From Agrococcus sp. ProA11 (lineage in GTDB: Bacteria; Actinomycetota; Actinomycetes; Actinomycetales; Microbacteriaceae): a stretch of 64,000 bases of DNA. Positions within the stretch are counted from its first letter, which is position 1. Each line of letters begins with the position of its first letter. Both the position numbers and the translations under genes were made by a program. The notes beneath the pieces are model-generated. The model saw only the letters and a program-made list of their open reading frames with translations. It made no database searches and was not told the DNA's origin. Location of the stretch: contig NZ_CP156989.1 of NCBI RefSeq assembly GCF_039880525.1, positions 1,364,001-1,428,000 on the forward strand, given 5' to 3'. Shown one piece after another: positions 46,659-55,443 of this stretch.

Positions 46659-48253
46659 TCGAGCGGAGCAACCCGATCAGCGGCGCGGGGGTGCAGCCGC
46701 ACCAGCGTCGCACCCGCGCCCGCGCGCCGCTGCCCACCGGCGCCGCCTGGGTCGCCGCCGTGCTCGCGGGCGCCATCATGCCCTTCGCATTCCAGCCGTA
46801 TGACGGCTGGCCGCTCATCGTGCCGGCGGTCGCGCTCGCGCTGCTCGCGCTCCGCGGCCGGCGGGTCGGCACGGCGTTCTGGCTGGGCTTCACGACCGGC
46901 TTCGTCTTCTTCGTCCTGCACATCCAGTGGATCACCGTGTATCTCGGGCCGGTGCCGCTCGTCGCCCTGACGGCGTGGATGGCCGTCTGGTGGGGTCTGG
47001 GCGGCATGCTGCTCGCGCTCGCCTGGCGCTGGGGGGAGCGGCGCGCTGCGGGGCCGGTCGGCTCCTTCCTCGCCCTGCCGCTGCTGCTCGCCGGTGTCTG
47101 GACGCTGCGGGAGTCGCTGTCGTCCACCGTGCCGTGGGGCGGCTTCGCCTGGGGCAGGCTGGCGCACTCGCAGGCCGCCAGCCCGCTGGCGGACACCACC
47201 AGCTGGGTGGGCTTCACGGGCCTGACGTTCCTCATCGCGGCGGTGTCCGCCCTGCTGCTGCAGCTCGTGCTGCATCACCGCACCATGCTGCGGCGCCGGC
47301 TCACGATCGGCGCCGCCGCGCTTATCCTGCTCGTCGCCATCCCCGCCTTCCCGGTCACCCAGACCGGCAGCATCCGGGTGGGCGCGGTGCAGGGCGACAG
47401 CGAGGCGGGCCTGCTCGCGCCGCGCGTGCCGGGGCAGATCCTGCAGCAGCACGTCGACGCCACCCGCGAGCTCTCGGGCGAGCAGCTCGACCTGCTGGTG
47501 TGGCCCGAGAACGCGGCGGAGTTCTACGCCGACGAGACGCCGTCGACGATGGCGACGCTCGATCGCGTGGTCACCGAGTTCGACGCGCCGCTCGTGGTCG
47601 GCACCGTCACGCGCGACGGCGACGACACCTACAACGCGCTGCTGCAGATCGAGCCGGGCGCAGGCGCCGTCGCGGAGTACCGCAAGCGCCACCCGGTGCC
47701 CTTCGCCGAGTACCTGCCGCAGCGCGCGTTCTTCGAGCCCATCCTGGGCGCGCTCGGGTTCCTCGAGCTCATCCCGCGCGACTTCTCGATCGATCCGTCC
47801 AGTGCCAACGCGTTCGACGTGGCCGACATCGTCGCCGGCGTGGCGATCTGCTTCGACATCATCGACGACTACCAGGCGCGCGAGATGGTGCAGGACCACG
47901 GTGCGCAGCTCATCCTCGCGCCGACGAACAACGCCGACTTCGGCGAGGGTTCGGCCGAGAACGTGCAGCAGCTCGCGATCGCCCAGCTGCGCGCCGTCGA
48001 GGCCGGGCGCGCCGTCGTCAACATCTCCACGGTGGGCACGAGCGCCATGATCGGGCCCGACGGCACCATGCTCGACCGCCTGCCGCAGTACGAGCCCGGG
48101 GCGATGCTCGAGGACCTCCCGCTGTCGACCACCATCACGCCGGGCATTCGTCTGGGAGCATGGATCGACTGGGCGCTGGCACTCGGCAGCGTCCTCGCGC
48201 TCGCCGGTCTCGGCGTCGCCAACGCAATCGAGCGAAGGAGGGCGCATGCCTGA
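46655..48253 (+). CDS. lnt: Apolipoprotein N-acyltransferase
   Basis: Adds the third acyl chain to lipoproteins, using a phospholipid donor. The 532 residues begin with about 200 residues of membrane helices, then a nitrilase-fold domain with catalytic Glu285 (WPENAAEF), Lys344 (YRKRHPVPFAEYLP) and Cys399 (AICFDIIDDY). The start GTG 46655 overlaps the helY stop. Mycobacterial Ppm1 is fused to Lnt or encoded beside it; here the two are separate genes overlapping by 8 bases. Confidence 0.93.
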   Translation: MIERSNPISGAGVQPHQRRTRARAPLPTGAAWVAAVLAGAIMPFAFQPYDGWPLIVPAVALALLALRGRRVGTAFWLGFTTGFVFFVLHIQWITVYLGPVPLVALTAWMAVWWGLGGMLLALAWRWGERRAAGPVGSFLALPLLLAGVWTLRESLSSTVPWGGFAWGRLAHSQAASPLADTTSWVGFTGLTFLIAAVSALLLQLVLHHRTMLRRRLTIGAAALILLVAIPAFPVTQTGSIRVGAVQGDSEAGLLAPRVPGQILQQHVDATRELSGEQLDLLVWPENAAEFYADETPSTMATLDRVVTEFDAPLVVGTVTRDGDDTYNALLQIEPGAGAVAEYRKRHPVPFAEYLPQRAFFEPILGALGFLELIPRDFSIDPSSANAFDVADIVAGVAICFDIIDDYQAREMVQDHGAQLILAPTNNADFGEGSAENVQQLAIAQLRAVEAGRAVVNISTVGTSAMIGPDGTMLDRLPQYEPGAMLEDLPLSTTITPGIRLGAWIDWALALGSVLALAGLGVANAIERRRAHA

Positions 48254-48974
48254 CGTCATGATCGTCGTGCCGACCTACAACGAGATCGAAGGTCTGGAGC
48301 GCACGGTCGGGCGGCTGCGGCAGTCGGTGCCGCATGCCGAGCTCGTGATCATCGACGACGGCAGCCCCGACGGCACCGGCGAGCTCGCCGACCGACTCGC
48401 CAAGACCGACGCCGGCACCCTCGTCATCCACCGCACCGAGCGGGGCTACCGCTCGGCCGTCATCGAGGGCATGCGATTCGCCATCTCGCGCGGCGCGACG
48501 AAGGTGGTCGTGACGGATGCCGACGGCTCGTACGACGCGGACGGCCTGCCGGAGCTGCTGGCGCTGTCGCAGTCGGGCGTCGATCTCGTGATCGGGTCGC
48601 GCTTCGTCGAGGGCAGCGACGTGCGCAACATGGGTGTCCGGCGCCGCATCGCCGCCAGGATCGGCAACACCTACGCTCGTTCGGTGCTGCAGACGGGCGT
48701 GAAGGATCTCACCAGCAGCCTGCGGGTCTACCGCACGCGCATCCTGGAGCAGATCGAGCTCGATGCGATCCACGTCGACGCGTACGCGTTCCAGATCGCC
48801 ATGGCGGTGCGGGTCGCGCAGGCGGGCGGCAGCATCGCCGAGGTGCCGATCGGCTTCATCGAGCGCGCGGTCGGCAGCTCGAAGATGCGGGTCTTCGAAG
48901 AGCTGGGGACGATCGGCGCCGTCACGAAGTGGGGCCTGTCGGGCGTGCGCGCACTCCCGAAGCCTCCCCGCTGA
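48246..48974 (+). CDS. ppm1: Polyprenol-phosphate mannosyltransferase (Ppm1/DPM1-like)
   Basis: A GT2 transferase of 242 residues making polyprenyl-phosphate-mannose from GDP-mannose, the donor for lipoglycan and protein mannosylation. Seen: IVVPTYNEIEGLERTVGRL near residues 6-24, IIDDGSPDGTGELAD, and the metal-binding VTDADGSYDADGLPELL. No C-terminal membrane helices, so it probably depends on Lnt for membrane contact, as described for mycobacteria. Its ATG lies inside the end of lnt. Confidence 0.9.
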   Translation: MPDVMIVVPTYNEIEGLERTVGRLRQSVPHAELVIIDDGSPDGTGELADRLAKTDAGTLVIHRTERGYRSAVIEGMRFAISRGATKVVVTDADGSYDADGLPELLALSQSGVDLVIGSRFVEGSDVRNMGVRRRIAARIGNTYARSVLQTGVKDLTSSLRVYRTRILEQIELDAIHVDAYAFQIAMAVRVAQAGGSIAEVPIGFIERAVGSSKMRVFEELGTIGAVTKWGLSGVRALPKPPR

Positions 48975-48983
48975 CCGAGCTGC

Positions 48984-49733
48984 TCAGCGCCCGCCGAGCA
49001 ACGGCAGCGCGAGGTCGACGCGATCGGTCACGATGCCGTCGACCCCCAGGCCGAGCAGCTCCCGCATCTCTGCGGGATCGTTGACCGTCCAGACGTGCAC
49101 CTCGACGCCGGCGCGCTGGAAGGCGGCGACCGACCGCTCGGTGACGATCTCGACGCCCTTGCTCCGGCGCGGCACCTGCAGCGCGACCACCGACTCCAGG
49201 GCCTTCGCGAGCCTGCCGCGCAGGCCGAGCCGCTGCGCGGCGAGCGCCTGCATCACGATCCGCTGCGAGGCACTGGTCGCGACCTGGGGCAGCAGTCGCT
49301 GCGCCTGCCGGCGGCGGCGCTCCGAGAACGAGGTGAGCAGCACCCGGTCGACGGCCTTCGCCTCGACGATCGCGCGCACCGCAGGCACGACCGCCGCATC
49401 CGACTTGAGGTCGATGTTCCACCGGGCATCCGGCAGCGCGAGCAGCGCCTCGCGCAGGCCCGGCACGTGCTCACCCTGACCGAGATCGATCGCGGCGAGA
49501 TCCTTCCAGAGCGTCTGCTCGATGACGACGTCTCGCCCCGCGACCCGGTCCAGGGCCGGATCGTGGGCCAGCACCGCGACACCGTCGGCGGTCGCGTGGG
49601 TGTCGGTCTCGAGGAACGTCGCCCCGGCATCGACGGCCGCGATGAACGCCATCATCGTGTTCTCCGGCGCCTCCACGGCGAGCCCGCGATGCGCGAGTAC
49701 CCGTGGAGACGCCGGGCTCAGGTAGTTCGTCAC
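48984..49733 (-). CDS. Glycerophosphodiester phosphodiesterase
   Basis: Cleaves glycerophosphodiesters to glycerol-3-phosphate and an alcohol. The 249 residues show the GDPD pattern: LAHRGLAVEAPENTMMAF near 15-32 (catalytic His-Arg and Glu), LETDTHATADGVAVLAHDP (metal ligands and second His), and VWTVNDPAEMRELLGLGVDG near the end. No signal peptide, so probably cytosolic. GTG 49733 overlaps the stop of the SPFH gene (GTGA). Confidence 0.92.
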   Translation of the reverse strand: MTNYLSPASPRVLAHRGLAVEAPENTMMAFIAAVDAGATFLETDTHATADGVAVLAHDPALDRVAGRDVVIEQTLWKDLAAIDLGQGEHVPGLREALLALPDARWNIDLKSDAAVVPAVRAIVEAKAVDRVLLTSFSERRRRQAQRLLPQVATSASQRIVMQALAAQRLGLRGRLAKALESVVALQVPRRSKGVEIVTERSVAAFQRAGVEVHVWTVNDPAEMRELLGLGVDGIVTDRVDLALPLLGGR

Positions 49734-51010
49734 GCCTGCGAGTGCCGGCCTTCGTCGGTCGGACGCTCGTCGGTGGGCGGCACGTCGACCTGGTTCGGGT
49801 CGACCTCGACATCCGGCGCCTCGGCCTTCGCCTCGCGCACCGTCTCGAGCGCCTCGTTGTAGGCCGCGCTCGGCGTCTCGTCGGCCAGCGAGGTGGAGGA
49901 GGAGACGTTGTCGGTGCGGCCGGAGTCCTGCGGATCGATGCCGCTGGCCCGCAGCGTCTCGGCGATCGTGGGAACCTCGACATCCGACACGGAATCGGCC
50001 TGGAAGGTCTCGTCCAGGATCGACGGCTCCGCCTCGTCGGTCTTGCGCTTGCCGGCGTCCTTCTGGAAGGGCACCTCCGCGCGGCCCTCGAAGAAGCCCT
50101 TGCCCACCTGCTGCAGCGCGTCGGTGAGCTCCGACGGGATGATCCAGAGCTTGTTCGAGTCGCCCTCGGCGAGCTTCGGCAGCGTCTGCAGGTACTGGTA
50201 GGCGAGCAGCTTGTTGTCGGCATCGCCCGCGTGGATGGCGGCAAAGACGCGCTCGATGGCCTCTGACTCACCCTTGGCGAGCAGCACCTGCGCCTCGGCG
50301 TCACCCTTGGCACGCAGCACCTGGCCCTTGGCCTGACCCTCGGCACGCAGGATCTCCGACTGCCGGAGGCCCTCGGCCTCGAGGATCTGCGCCTGCTTCG
50401 AGCCCTCGGCAGTGAGGATCGCGGCGCGGCGGTCGCGCTCGGCGCGCATCTGCTTCTCCATCGAGTCCTGGATGGAGTGGGGCGGGTCGATCGCCTTCAG
50501 CTCGACGCGGCCGACGCGCAGGCCCCACTTGCCGGTGGCCTGGTCGAGCACGTTGCGCAGCTGCCCGTTGATCGTGTCGCGGCTGGTGAGCGCCTCTTCG
50601 AGGTTCATGCCACCGACCACGTTGCGGAGCGTCGTGGTGGTGAGCTGCTCGACCGCCGAGAGGTAGTCGGCGATCTCGTACGTCGCGGCGCGCGCGTCCG
50701 TCACCTGGAAGTAGACCACCGTGTCGATCGAGACCACGAGGTTGTCCTCGGTGATCACCGGCTGCGGCGGGAAGGAGCGCACCTGCTCGCGCATGTCGAC
50801 GTGGTAGGAGACCCGGTCGATGAAGGGCACGAGGAAGTTGAGGCCGGGCTGCAGCACCTTGTGGAAGCGACCGAGTCGCTCGACCACGCCGGTGAAGCCC
50901 TGTCGGATGATCCTGATCGACCTGAAGAGCGTGACGAGCACGAACAGGACGACGAGGATCACGAGGACGAGCAGGAATGCCCCGAGGATGAATCCTCCGT
51001 CGAACGGCAT
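49730..51010 (-). CDS. SPFH/Band 7 membrane protein (flotillin/QmcA-like)
   Basis: A 426-residue scaffold protein: one N-terminal helix (LGAFLLVLVILVVLFVLVTL), the SPFH domain (FTGVVERLGRFHKVLQPGLN, VVSIDTVVYFQVTD), then a coiled coil rich in repeats such as AEGLRQSEILRAEGQAKGQV, and a low-complexity acidic tail of about 130 residues. AAGGAGAC precedes the ATG. It follows the NfeD gene by 15 bases; SPFH and NfeD are a standard pair linked to membrane microdomains. Confidence 0.91.
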   Translation of the reverse strand: MPFDGGFILGAFLLVLVILVVLFVLVTLFRSIRIIRQGFTGVVERLGRFHKVLQPGLNFLVPFIDRVSYHVDMREQVRSFPPQPVITEDNLVVSIDTVVYFQVTDARAATYEIADYLSAVEQLTTTTLRNVVGGMNLEEALTSRDTINGQLRNVLDQATGKWGLRVGRVELKAIDPPHSIQDSMEKQMRAERDRRAAILTAEGSKQAQILEAEGLRQSEILRAEGQAKGQVLRAKGDAEAQVLLAKGESEAIERVFAAIHAGDADNKLLAYQYLQTLPKLAEGDSNKLWIIPSELTDALQQVGKGFFEGRAEVPFQKDAGKRKTDEAEPSILDETFQADSVSDVEVPTIAETLRASGIDPQDSGRTDNVSSSTSLADETPSAAYNEALETVREAKAEAPDVEVDPNQVDVPPTDERPTDEGRHSQA

Positions 51011-51025
51011 GAGTGTCTCCTTGAT

Positions 51026-51484
51026 CTAGCGCTGAGCAGGGACGACGATGGCCGTCGCCCCTTCGATGGATGTGACGACGATGCGCTCACCGACGTCTGG
51101 ATCGCGGGGCTGCACGGCGGGGGAGAGGCGCGACGTCCAGACGTCGCCGTTGGCGAGCGTCACCTCGCCGGCTCCGCGCAGGAACGAGCGAGTCACCTCG
51201 CCCTCCATGCCGAGCAGCGCTTCGATGCCCTGCTTGTTGAGCTCACCGGACTCGTGGAGACGGTTGAGCAGCTTCGGCCGCACCAGGAACAGCAGCAGCA
51301 GCGCTGCCGCGGCGGCGACCAGCACCTGGACCCACCAGGGCAGTCCGGTGATGCTCGAGACCAGGCCGACGACCGACGAGAGGCCGATCATCAGGAACGT
51401 GAACTCCAGCGTCACCATCTCGATGATGAAGCACACGAGCGCGATGACGAGCCACACGATCCATGCATATTCGACGAGATCCAC
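51026..51484 (-). CDS. NfeD-family membrane protein
   Basis: Partner of SPFH proteins. With GTG 51484 it has 152 residues: helices WIVWLVIALVCFIIEMVTL and LPWWVQVLVAAAAALLLLFL, then an OB-fold C-terminal domain (GMEGEVTRSFLRGAGEVTLA, IVVTSIEGATAIVV). This start is preferred because TATGCT (51491-51496, minus strand) ends 6 bases upstream, the common leaderless spacing in this window. It forms an operon with the SPFH and GDPD genes. Confidence 0.88.
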   Translation of the reverse strand: MDLVEYAWIVWLVIALVCFIIEMVTLEFTFLMIGLSSVVGLVSSITGLPWWVQVLVAAAAALLLLFLVRPKLLNRLHESGELNKQGIEALLGMEGEVTRSFLRGAGEVTLANGDVWTSRLSPAVQPRDPDVGERIVVTSIEGATAIVVPAQR

Positions 51485-51582
51485 GTCCTCAGCATATGGA
51501 GAAGACGCTGTGCCTGGCGCACATACTCGCGCGGTTCGTGCACGTCGCGCACAGTAGTGTCGTCGGGAACGAAGGAGCAACC

Positions 51583-52374
51583 GTGTCAGACACCTCCAAT
51601 GCCACCCTCGAGCCGGGCTCGCTCACCGGGCGCGCCGCGCTCGTGACCGGCTCCAGCCGAGGCATCGGCGCCGCCACGATCGACCTGCTCGCGCGGGCAG
51701 GGGCCAACGTCGTGGTCACCTACCGCGCCAAGGCGCCGCGAGCGCAGAAGGTGGTCGCGGCCGCCGAGGAGCAGGGCGCCGAAGCCATCGCGGTGCAGGC
51801 CGACCTGACCGATCCCACGAGCCTGCAGGCCATGTTCGAGGCCGCGAAGTCGCGCTTCGGCGGCCTCGACCTCCTGGTGATGAACGCATCGGGCGGCATG
51901 GAGAGCGGCATGGGCGAGGACTACGCCATGCGGCTGAACCGCGACGCGCAGGTGGCGCTGCTCGAGGCCGCGCTGCCGGTGCTGAACGACGGCGCCCGCG
52001 TGGTGTTCGTCACCAGCCACCAGGCGCACTTCATCCGCACCACGCCCACCATGCCCGAGTATGAGGCCGTGGCGCTGTCGAAGCGCGCGGGCGAGGACGC
52101 CCTGCGCGAGCGCATCCCGTCGCTGGCAGAGCGCGGCATCGAGTTCGTGGTCGTCTCCGGCGACATGATCGAGGGCACCATCACGGCGACCCTGCTCGAG
52201 CGCGCGAACCCCGGCGCGATCGCGAGCCGTCGCGAGGACGCCGGCAAGCTCTACAACGTCGAGGAGTTCGCGCTCGAAGTCGCGCGTGCCGCCGTGGAGC
52301 CCGTGCCGGCCGAGCACACCAGGCTGGTCGGCGACATCTCCGGATTCGGCACCGCCGAGGGAGCCACGGCCTGA
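51583..52374 (+). CDS. SDR-family oxidoreductase
   Basis: A 263-residue short-chain dehydrogenase/reductase. NAD(P) motif TGSSRGIGAATIDLLARAG near residues 20-38, VMNASGG in place of the usual NAG. The catalytic Tyr is in EYEAVALSKRAGED, where the motif YxxxK reads YEAVALSK, so the Tyr-Lys spacing is wider than normal; the family member may not use the standard tetrad. AAGGAGC precedes GTG 51583. The stop overlaps the next gene's ATG. Confidence 0.82.
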   Translation: MSDTSNATLEPGSLTGRAALVTGSSRGIGAATIDLLARAGANVVVTYRAKAPRAQKVVAAAEEQGAEAIAVQADLTDPTSLQAMFEAAKSRFGGLDLLVMNASGGMESGMGEDYAMRLNRDAQVALLEAALPVLNDGARVVFVTSHQAHFIRTTPTMPEYEAVALSKRAGEDALRERIPSLAERGIEFVVVSGDMIEGTITATLLERANPGAIASRREDAGKLYNVEEFALEVARAAVEPVPAEHTRLVGDISGFGTAEGATA

Positions 52375-54380
52375 TGCGCGCGGAGCACATCGAGCAGCTC
52401 GTCTCGCTCTCGCGGCCCGCAGTGCACCCCAGCGGCGCGTTCGCAGTGGTCGCGGCGTCGCGCCCGAGCCTGCACGCCAACCGCAACGTCGGCCAGCTCT
52501 GGCGGGTGGACCTGCAGGACGGCTCGCGCCGCCGACTCACCGGCGGCGTCGCCGATCGCGCGCCGCAGCTCACGCCCGACGGCGGGGCCGTGCTGTTCCT
52601 GCGCGCCGACGAGCGCGACAAGCCGCAGGTCTGGGCTGTGCGCGTCGACGGCGGCGAGCCGGTGCAGGCGACCGCGCAGCCGGGCGGCGTGCAGGAGTTC
52701 GCGGTGTCGCCGAACGGGGAGCGCATCGCGTTCACCGCGGCCGTCGTCGAGCCGGGCCGCTACGGCTCGGTCGAGGGCATCTCCCCGGCGCAGGAGTCAC
52801 CGCGCCTCATCACCGGCAACCGCAGCCTCGCCAACGGCGTCGGCAGCCTCATCGGCCGGCGCACGCATCTGTTCTCGGCCGCGCTGCCCGACCTCGATGC
52901 GGAGCCCCGCTACGCGCGAGCGCCGCAGCCGCACGACGACGAGACGACGCGGGACGACGCACCCAGCGCGCCGGAGGCCATCCGCCTCAGTCAGGGCGAC
53001 TTCGACCACAGCGCCCCGGCCTTCTCGCCCGACGGCACCCGGGTGCTGTGCATCACCGCGCGGCACGACACCCGCGATGACGACCTGCTGAACGCCGTGG
53101 TGGAGTTCGACGCCACCGCCGCGCACGGCGAGCCGCACATCGTGCTCTCCTCGCGCGCGGGGCTCAGCGTCGGCCAGGTGCTCGGCACGCCCGACGGCGG
53201 CTACGTGCTGCTCGCCAGCAAGGTGGGTGAGTCGGGCCGCGACTTCGTCGCCCGCTCGACCCAGCTGTTCGTGCTCGAGCACGCGGGTGCCCACGCCGAA
53301 GAGGTGACCGACGAGGACGCGGTCGATCTGGGCGAGGTCGGCAGTCACGCGACGGTCGTCGAGGACGGCGTGCTGGTGCAGGAGCGCCGGCGCGGCCGCA
53401 ACCGGCTGGTGCATGTCACCGGCGGCGGCTCCAAGGAGCTGATCGGCGGCGACGTCGAGGTGATCGGCCACGGCGTCGGCGACGGCGTGACGGTCGCGAC
53501 CGTGCAGACGCCGACGTCGATGGGCGAGGTCGCGGTGCTGGACGAGCGCGGCCTCATGGTGCTGACCGACTTCGGCGCGCCGCTCGTCGAGGCCGGCCTC
53601 GTCCCGCCCACCGAGCATGCGTTCACTGCCCGCGACGGCTCGGCCGTGCACGGCTGGGTCTGGGTGCCCGAGGGCGAGGGGCCGCACCCGGTGCTGCTCA
53701 ACATCCACGGCGGGCCGTTCGCGCAGTTCGGCGTCGGCGTCTTCGACGAGGCGCAGGTGGCGGTCGATGCCGGCTACGCCGTCGTGCAGTGCAACCCTCG
53801 CGGTTCCGCGGGCTACGGCCGCGAGCACGGCCTCGCGATCCGACAGGCGATGGGCACGGTCGACATGCACGACGTGCTCGACTTCCTGGACGCGAGCCTG
53901 GCGGCGCATCCGCAGCTCGACGGCGAGCGGCTGGGCATCATGGGCGGCTCCTACGGCGGCTACCTCACGGCCTGGACCATCGCGCACGACCACCGCTTCA
54001 CCGCGGCCATCGTCGAGCGCGGGTTCCTCGACCCGGAGTCGTTCGTCGGCACGAGCGACATCGGCTGGTTCTTCTCCGGCGAGTACACGGGCTCGGATCC
54101 GGAGGCCGTGCGCGCGCAGTCGCCCATGGCGCATGTCGACCAGGTGCGGACGCCGACGCTCGTCGTGCACTCGGAGCAGGATTGGCGCTGCCCGCCAGAG
54201 CAGGGCCAGCGCTACTTCTCGGCGCTCAAGCGCAACGGGGTCGAGTCGGCGCTGCTGCTCTTCCCGGGCGAGGACCACGAGCTCACGCGCGCGGGCCAGC
54301 CGCGCCACCGGCTCGAGCGCTTCGAGCACATCCTCGCCTGGTGGGCGAAGCACCTCCCGACGCCGAGGAACCACGCCTAG
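52374..54380 (+). CDS. S9-family serine peptidase (acylaminoacyl/dipeptidyl peptidase type)
   Basis: A 668-residue prolyl-oligopeptidase-family enzyme. An N-terminal beta-propeller with WD-like SPDG repeats (FSPDGTRVLCITARHD, LTPDGGAVLFLRAD) leads to an alpha/beta hydrolase domain with Ser526 (MGGSYGGYLTAW), Asp603 (SEQDWRCPP) and His635 (GEDHELTR). No signal peptide, so it likely works on small peptides inside the cell. The ATG overlaps the SDR stop by one base (TGATG). Confidence 0.92.
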   Translation: MRAEHIEQLVSLSRPAVHPSGAFAVVAASRPSLHANRNVGQLWRVDLQDGSRRRLTGGVADRAPQLTPDGGAVLFLRADERDKPQVWAVRVDGGEPVQATAQPGGVQEFAVSPNGERIAFTAAVVEPGRYGSVEGISPAQESPRLITGNRSLANGVGSLIGRRTHLFSAALPDLDAEPRYARAPQPHDDETTRDDAPSAPEAIRLSQGDFDHSAPAFSPDGTRVLCITARHDTRDDDLLNAVVEFDATAAHGEPHIVLSSRAGLSVGQVLGTPDGGYVLLASKVGESGRDFVARSTQLFVLEHAGAHAEEVTDEDAVDLGEVGSHATVVEDGVLVQERRRGRNRLVHVTGGGSKELIGGDVEVIGHGVGDGVTVATVQTPTSMGEVAVLDERGLMVLTDFGAPLVEAGLVPPTEHAFTARDGSAVHGWVWVPEGEGPHPVLLNIHGGPFAQFGVGVFDEAQVAVDAGYAVVQCNPRGSAGYGREHGLAIRQAMGTVDMHDVLDFLDASLAAHPQLDGERLGIMGGSYGGYLTAWTIAHDHRFTAAIVERGFLDPESFVGTSDIGWFFSGEYTGSDPEAVRAQSPMAHVDQVRTPTLVVHSEQDWRCPPEQGQRYFSALKRNGVESALLLFPGEDHELTRAGQPRHRLERFEHILAWWAKHLPTPRNHA

Positions 54381-54387
54381 CGAGCCG

Positions 54388-55443
54388 TCAGGTCATCATC
54401 CCGCTGATCTCGTCGACGGCGCGCACCACGGCATCCCGCCCGGACCTGTCGATCAGGCCCAGCCGGTAGACGATGCGCGCCGCCTCGTCGTACGACGTGT
54501 GGAAGCGGATGCCCGCCTGCTCGAGCTTCGCCCGCTCGGCGCCGGTGACGGGCACGACCTCGTGGATGAGCACGGCCACGACGAAGTCCGGTCCGCGCTG
54601 CAGCATCGCCGCGCCCACGTGCGCGTCGGCCTGCCCGCTGTCGCCGAGGAAGACGAATCGGCACTCCGGGAACAGGGCACGCTCGCGCTCGAAGTTCTGC
54701 AGCTTGCGCGCCTTGATGGAGGCCTTGGTGAAGATGTTGAGGAACGAGCCGCCCAGCACCGCGTGCGGCGGCAGGCCCATCCCTGCGAGGCCATTGCGCG
54801 TGTACTGCTCGATGAAGCCCTTCGGCCCCTCCGGGCGGGCGGTGACGAACGTGAGGTCGCCGGGGCGCGATGGCTGCGCGGCCCGGCCGTCGTCGAGCGC
54901 GGTGAGCAGCTCGACCACGCCCGGGTACACGGTGCCGCGCGGGTAGCGGCGCTCGTGCAGCATCGCCTGCAGCGTGTCGTCGATGTCGCACAGGATGCGC
55001 AGGTCGTTCGAGGGAGCGGCGTCTGCCTCCGCCTGGATGTGGGAGAGCACCGCGTCGCGATCGGCAGGGGAGAGGCGCTCGTAGACCACATGCTCGAGGT
55101 CGTGCCGGTCGCCCGTGGCGTTGAGCAGGTACTTCATGTCGCGGAACGGCTCGCCGGTGAGCGACAGCAGGATCGATCGCAGCCCGGCCGAGACCGAAGC
55201 GCTCGGCGGCAGCAGGCGCAGGGCGTGCGCGACCCTGGCGCGCATGGCGGGGCTCAGCTCCGCGACCCGCTCGATGCACAGCAGCTCCACGAGCTCGCGG
55301 CGCTCGTCCCCGCGCCAGAGCCCGGTGACCATGTTGCCCGCGATCGAGGAGACGGTGCTCGCGAGATCGAGCCGCGCGAGCGCGGGTTCGAGCTCGCCCG
55401 GCGGCACGGCCCGGAGCGTCTGCAGTGCATCTCGCGGCTTCAC
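54388..55443 (-). CDS. App1-type phosphatase domain protein (DUF2183)
   Basis: A HAD-like phosphatase of 351 residues, related to the yeast App1 phosphatidate phosphatase catalytic domain. The nucleophile motif is LCDIDDTLQAML (Asp153, Asp155, the DxDxT pattern), followed by FVTARPEGPKGF and FVFLGDSGQADAHV. The N-terminal 140 residues are helical and unassigned. It starts at GTG 55443, overlapping the stop of the lipid kinase gene. If it is a phosphatidate phosphatase, it opposes its neighbour. Confidence 0.75.
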   Translation of the reverse strand: MKPRDALQTLRAVPPGELEPALARLDLASTVSSIAGNMVTGLWRGDERRELVELLCIERVAELSPAMRARVAHALRLLPPSASVSAGLRSILLSLTGEPFRDMKYLLNATGDRHDLEHVVYERLSPADRDAVLSHIQAEADAAPSNDLRILCDIDDTLQAMLHERRYPRGTVYPGVVELLTALDDGRAAQPSRPGDLTFVTARPEGPKGFIEQYTRNGLAGMGLPPHAVLGGSFLNIFTKASIKARKLQNFERERALFPECRFVFLGDSGQADAHVGAAMLQRGPDFVVAVLIHEVVPVTGAERAKLEQAGIRFHTSYDEAARIVYRLGLIDRSGRDAVVRAVDEISGMMT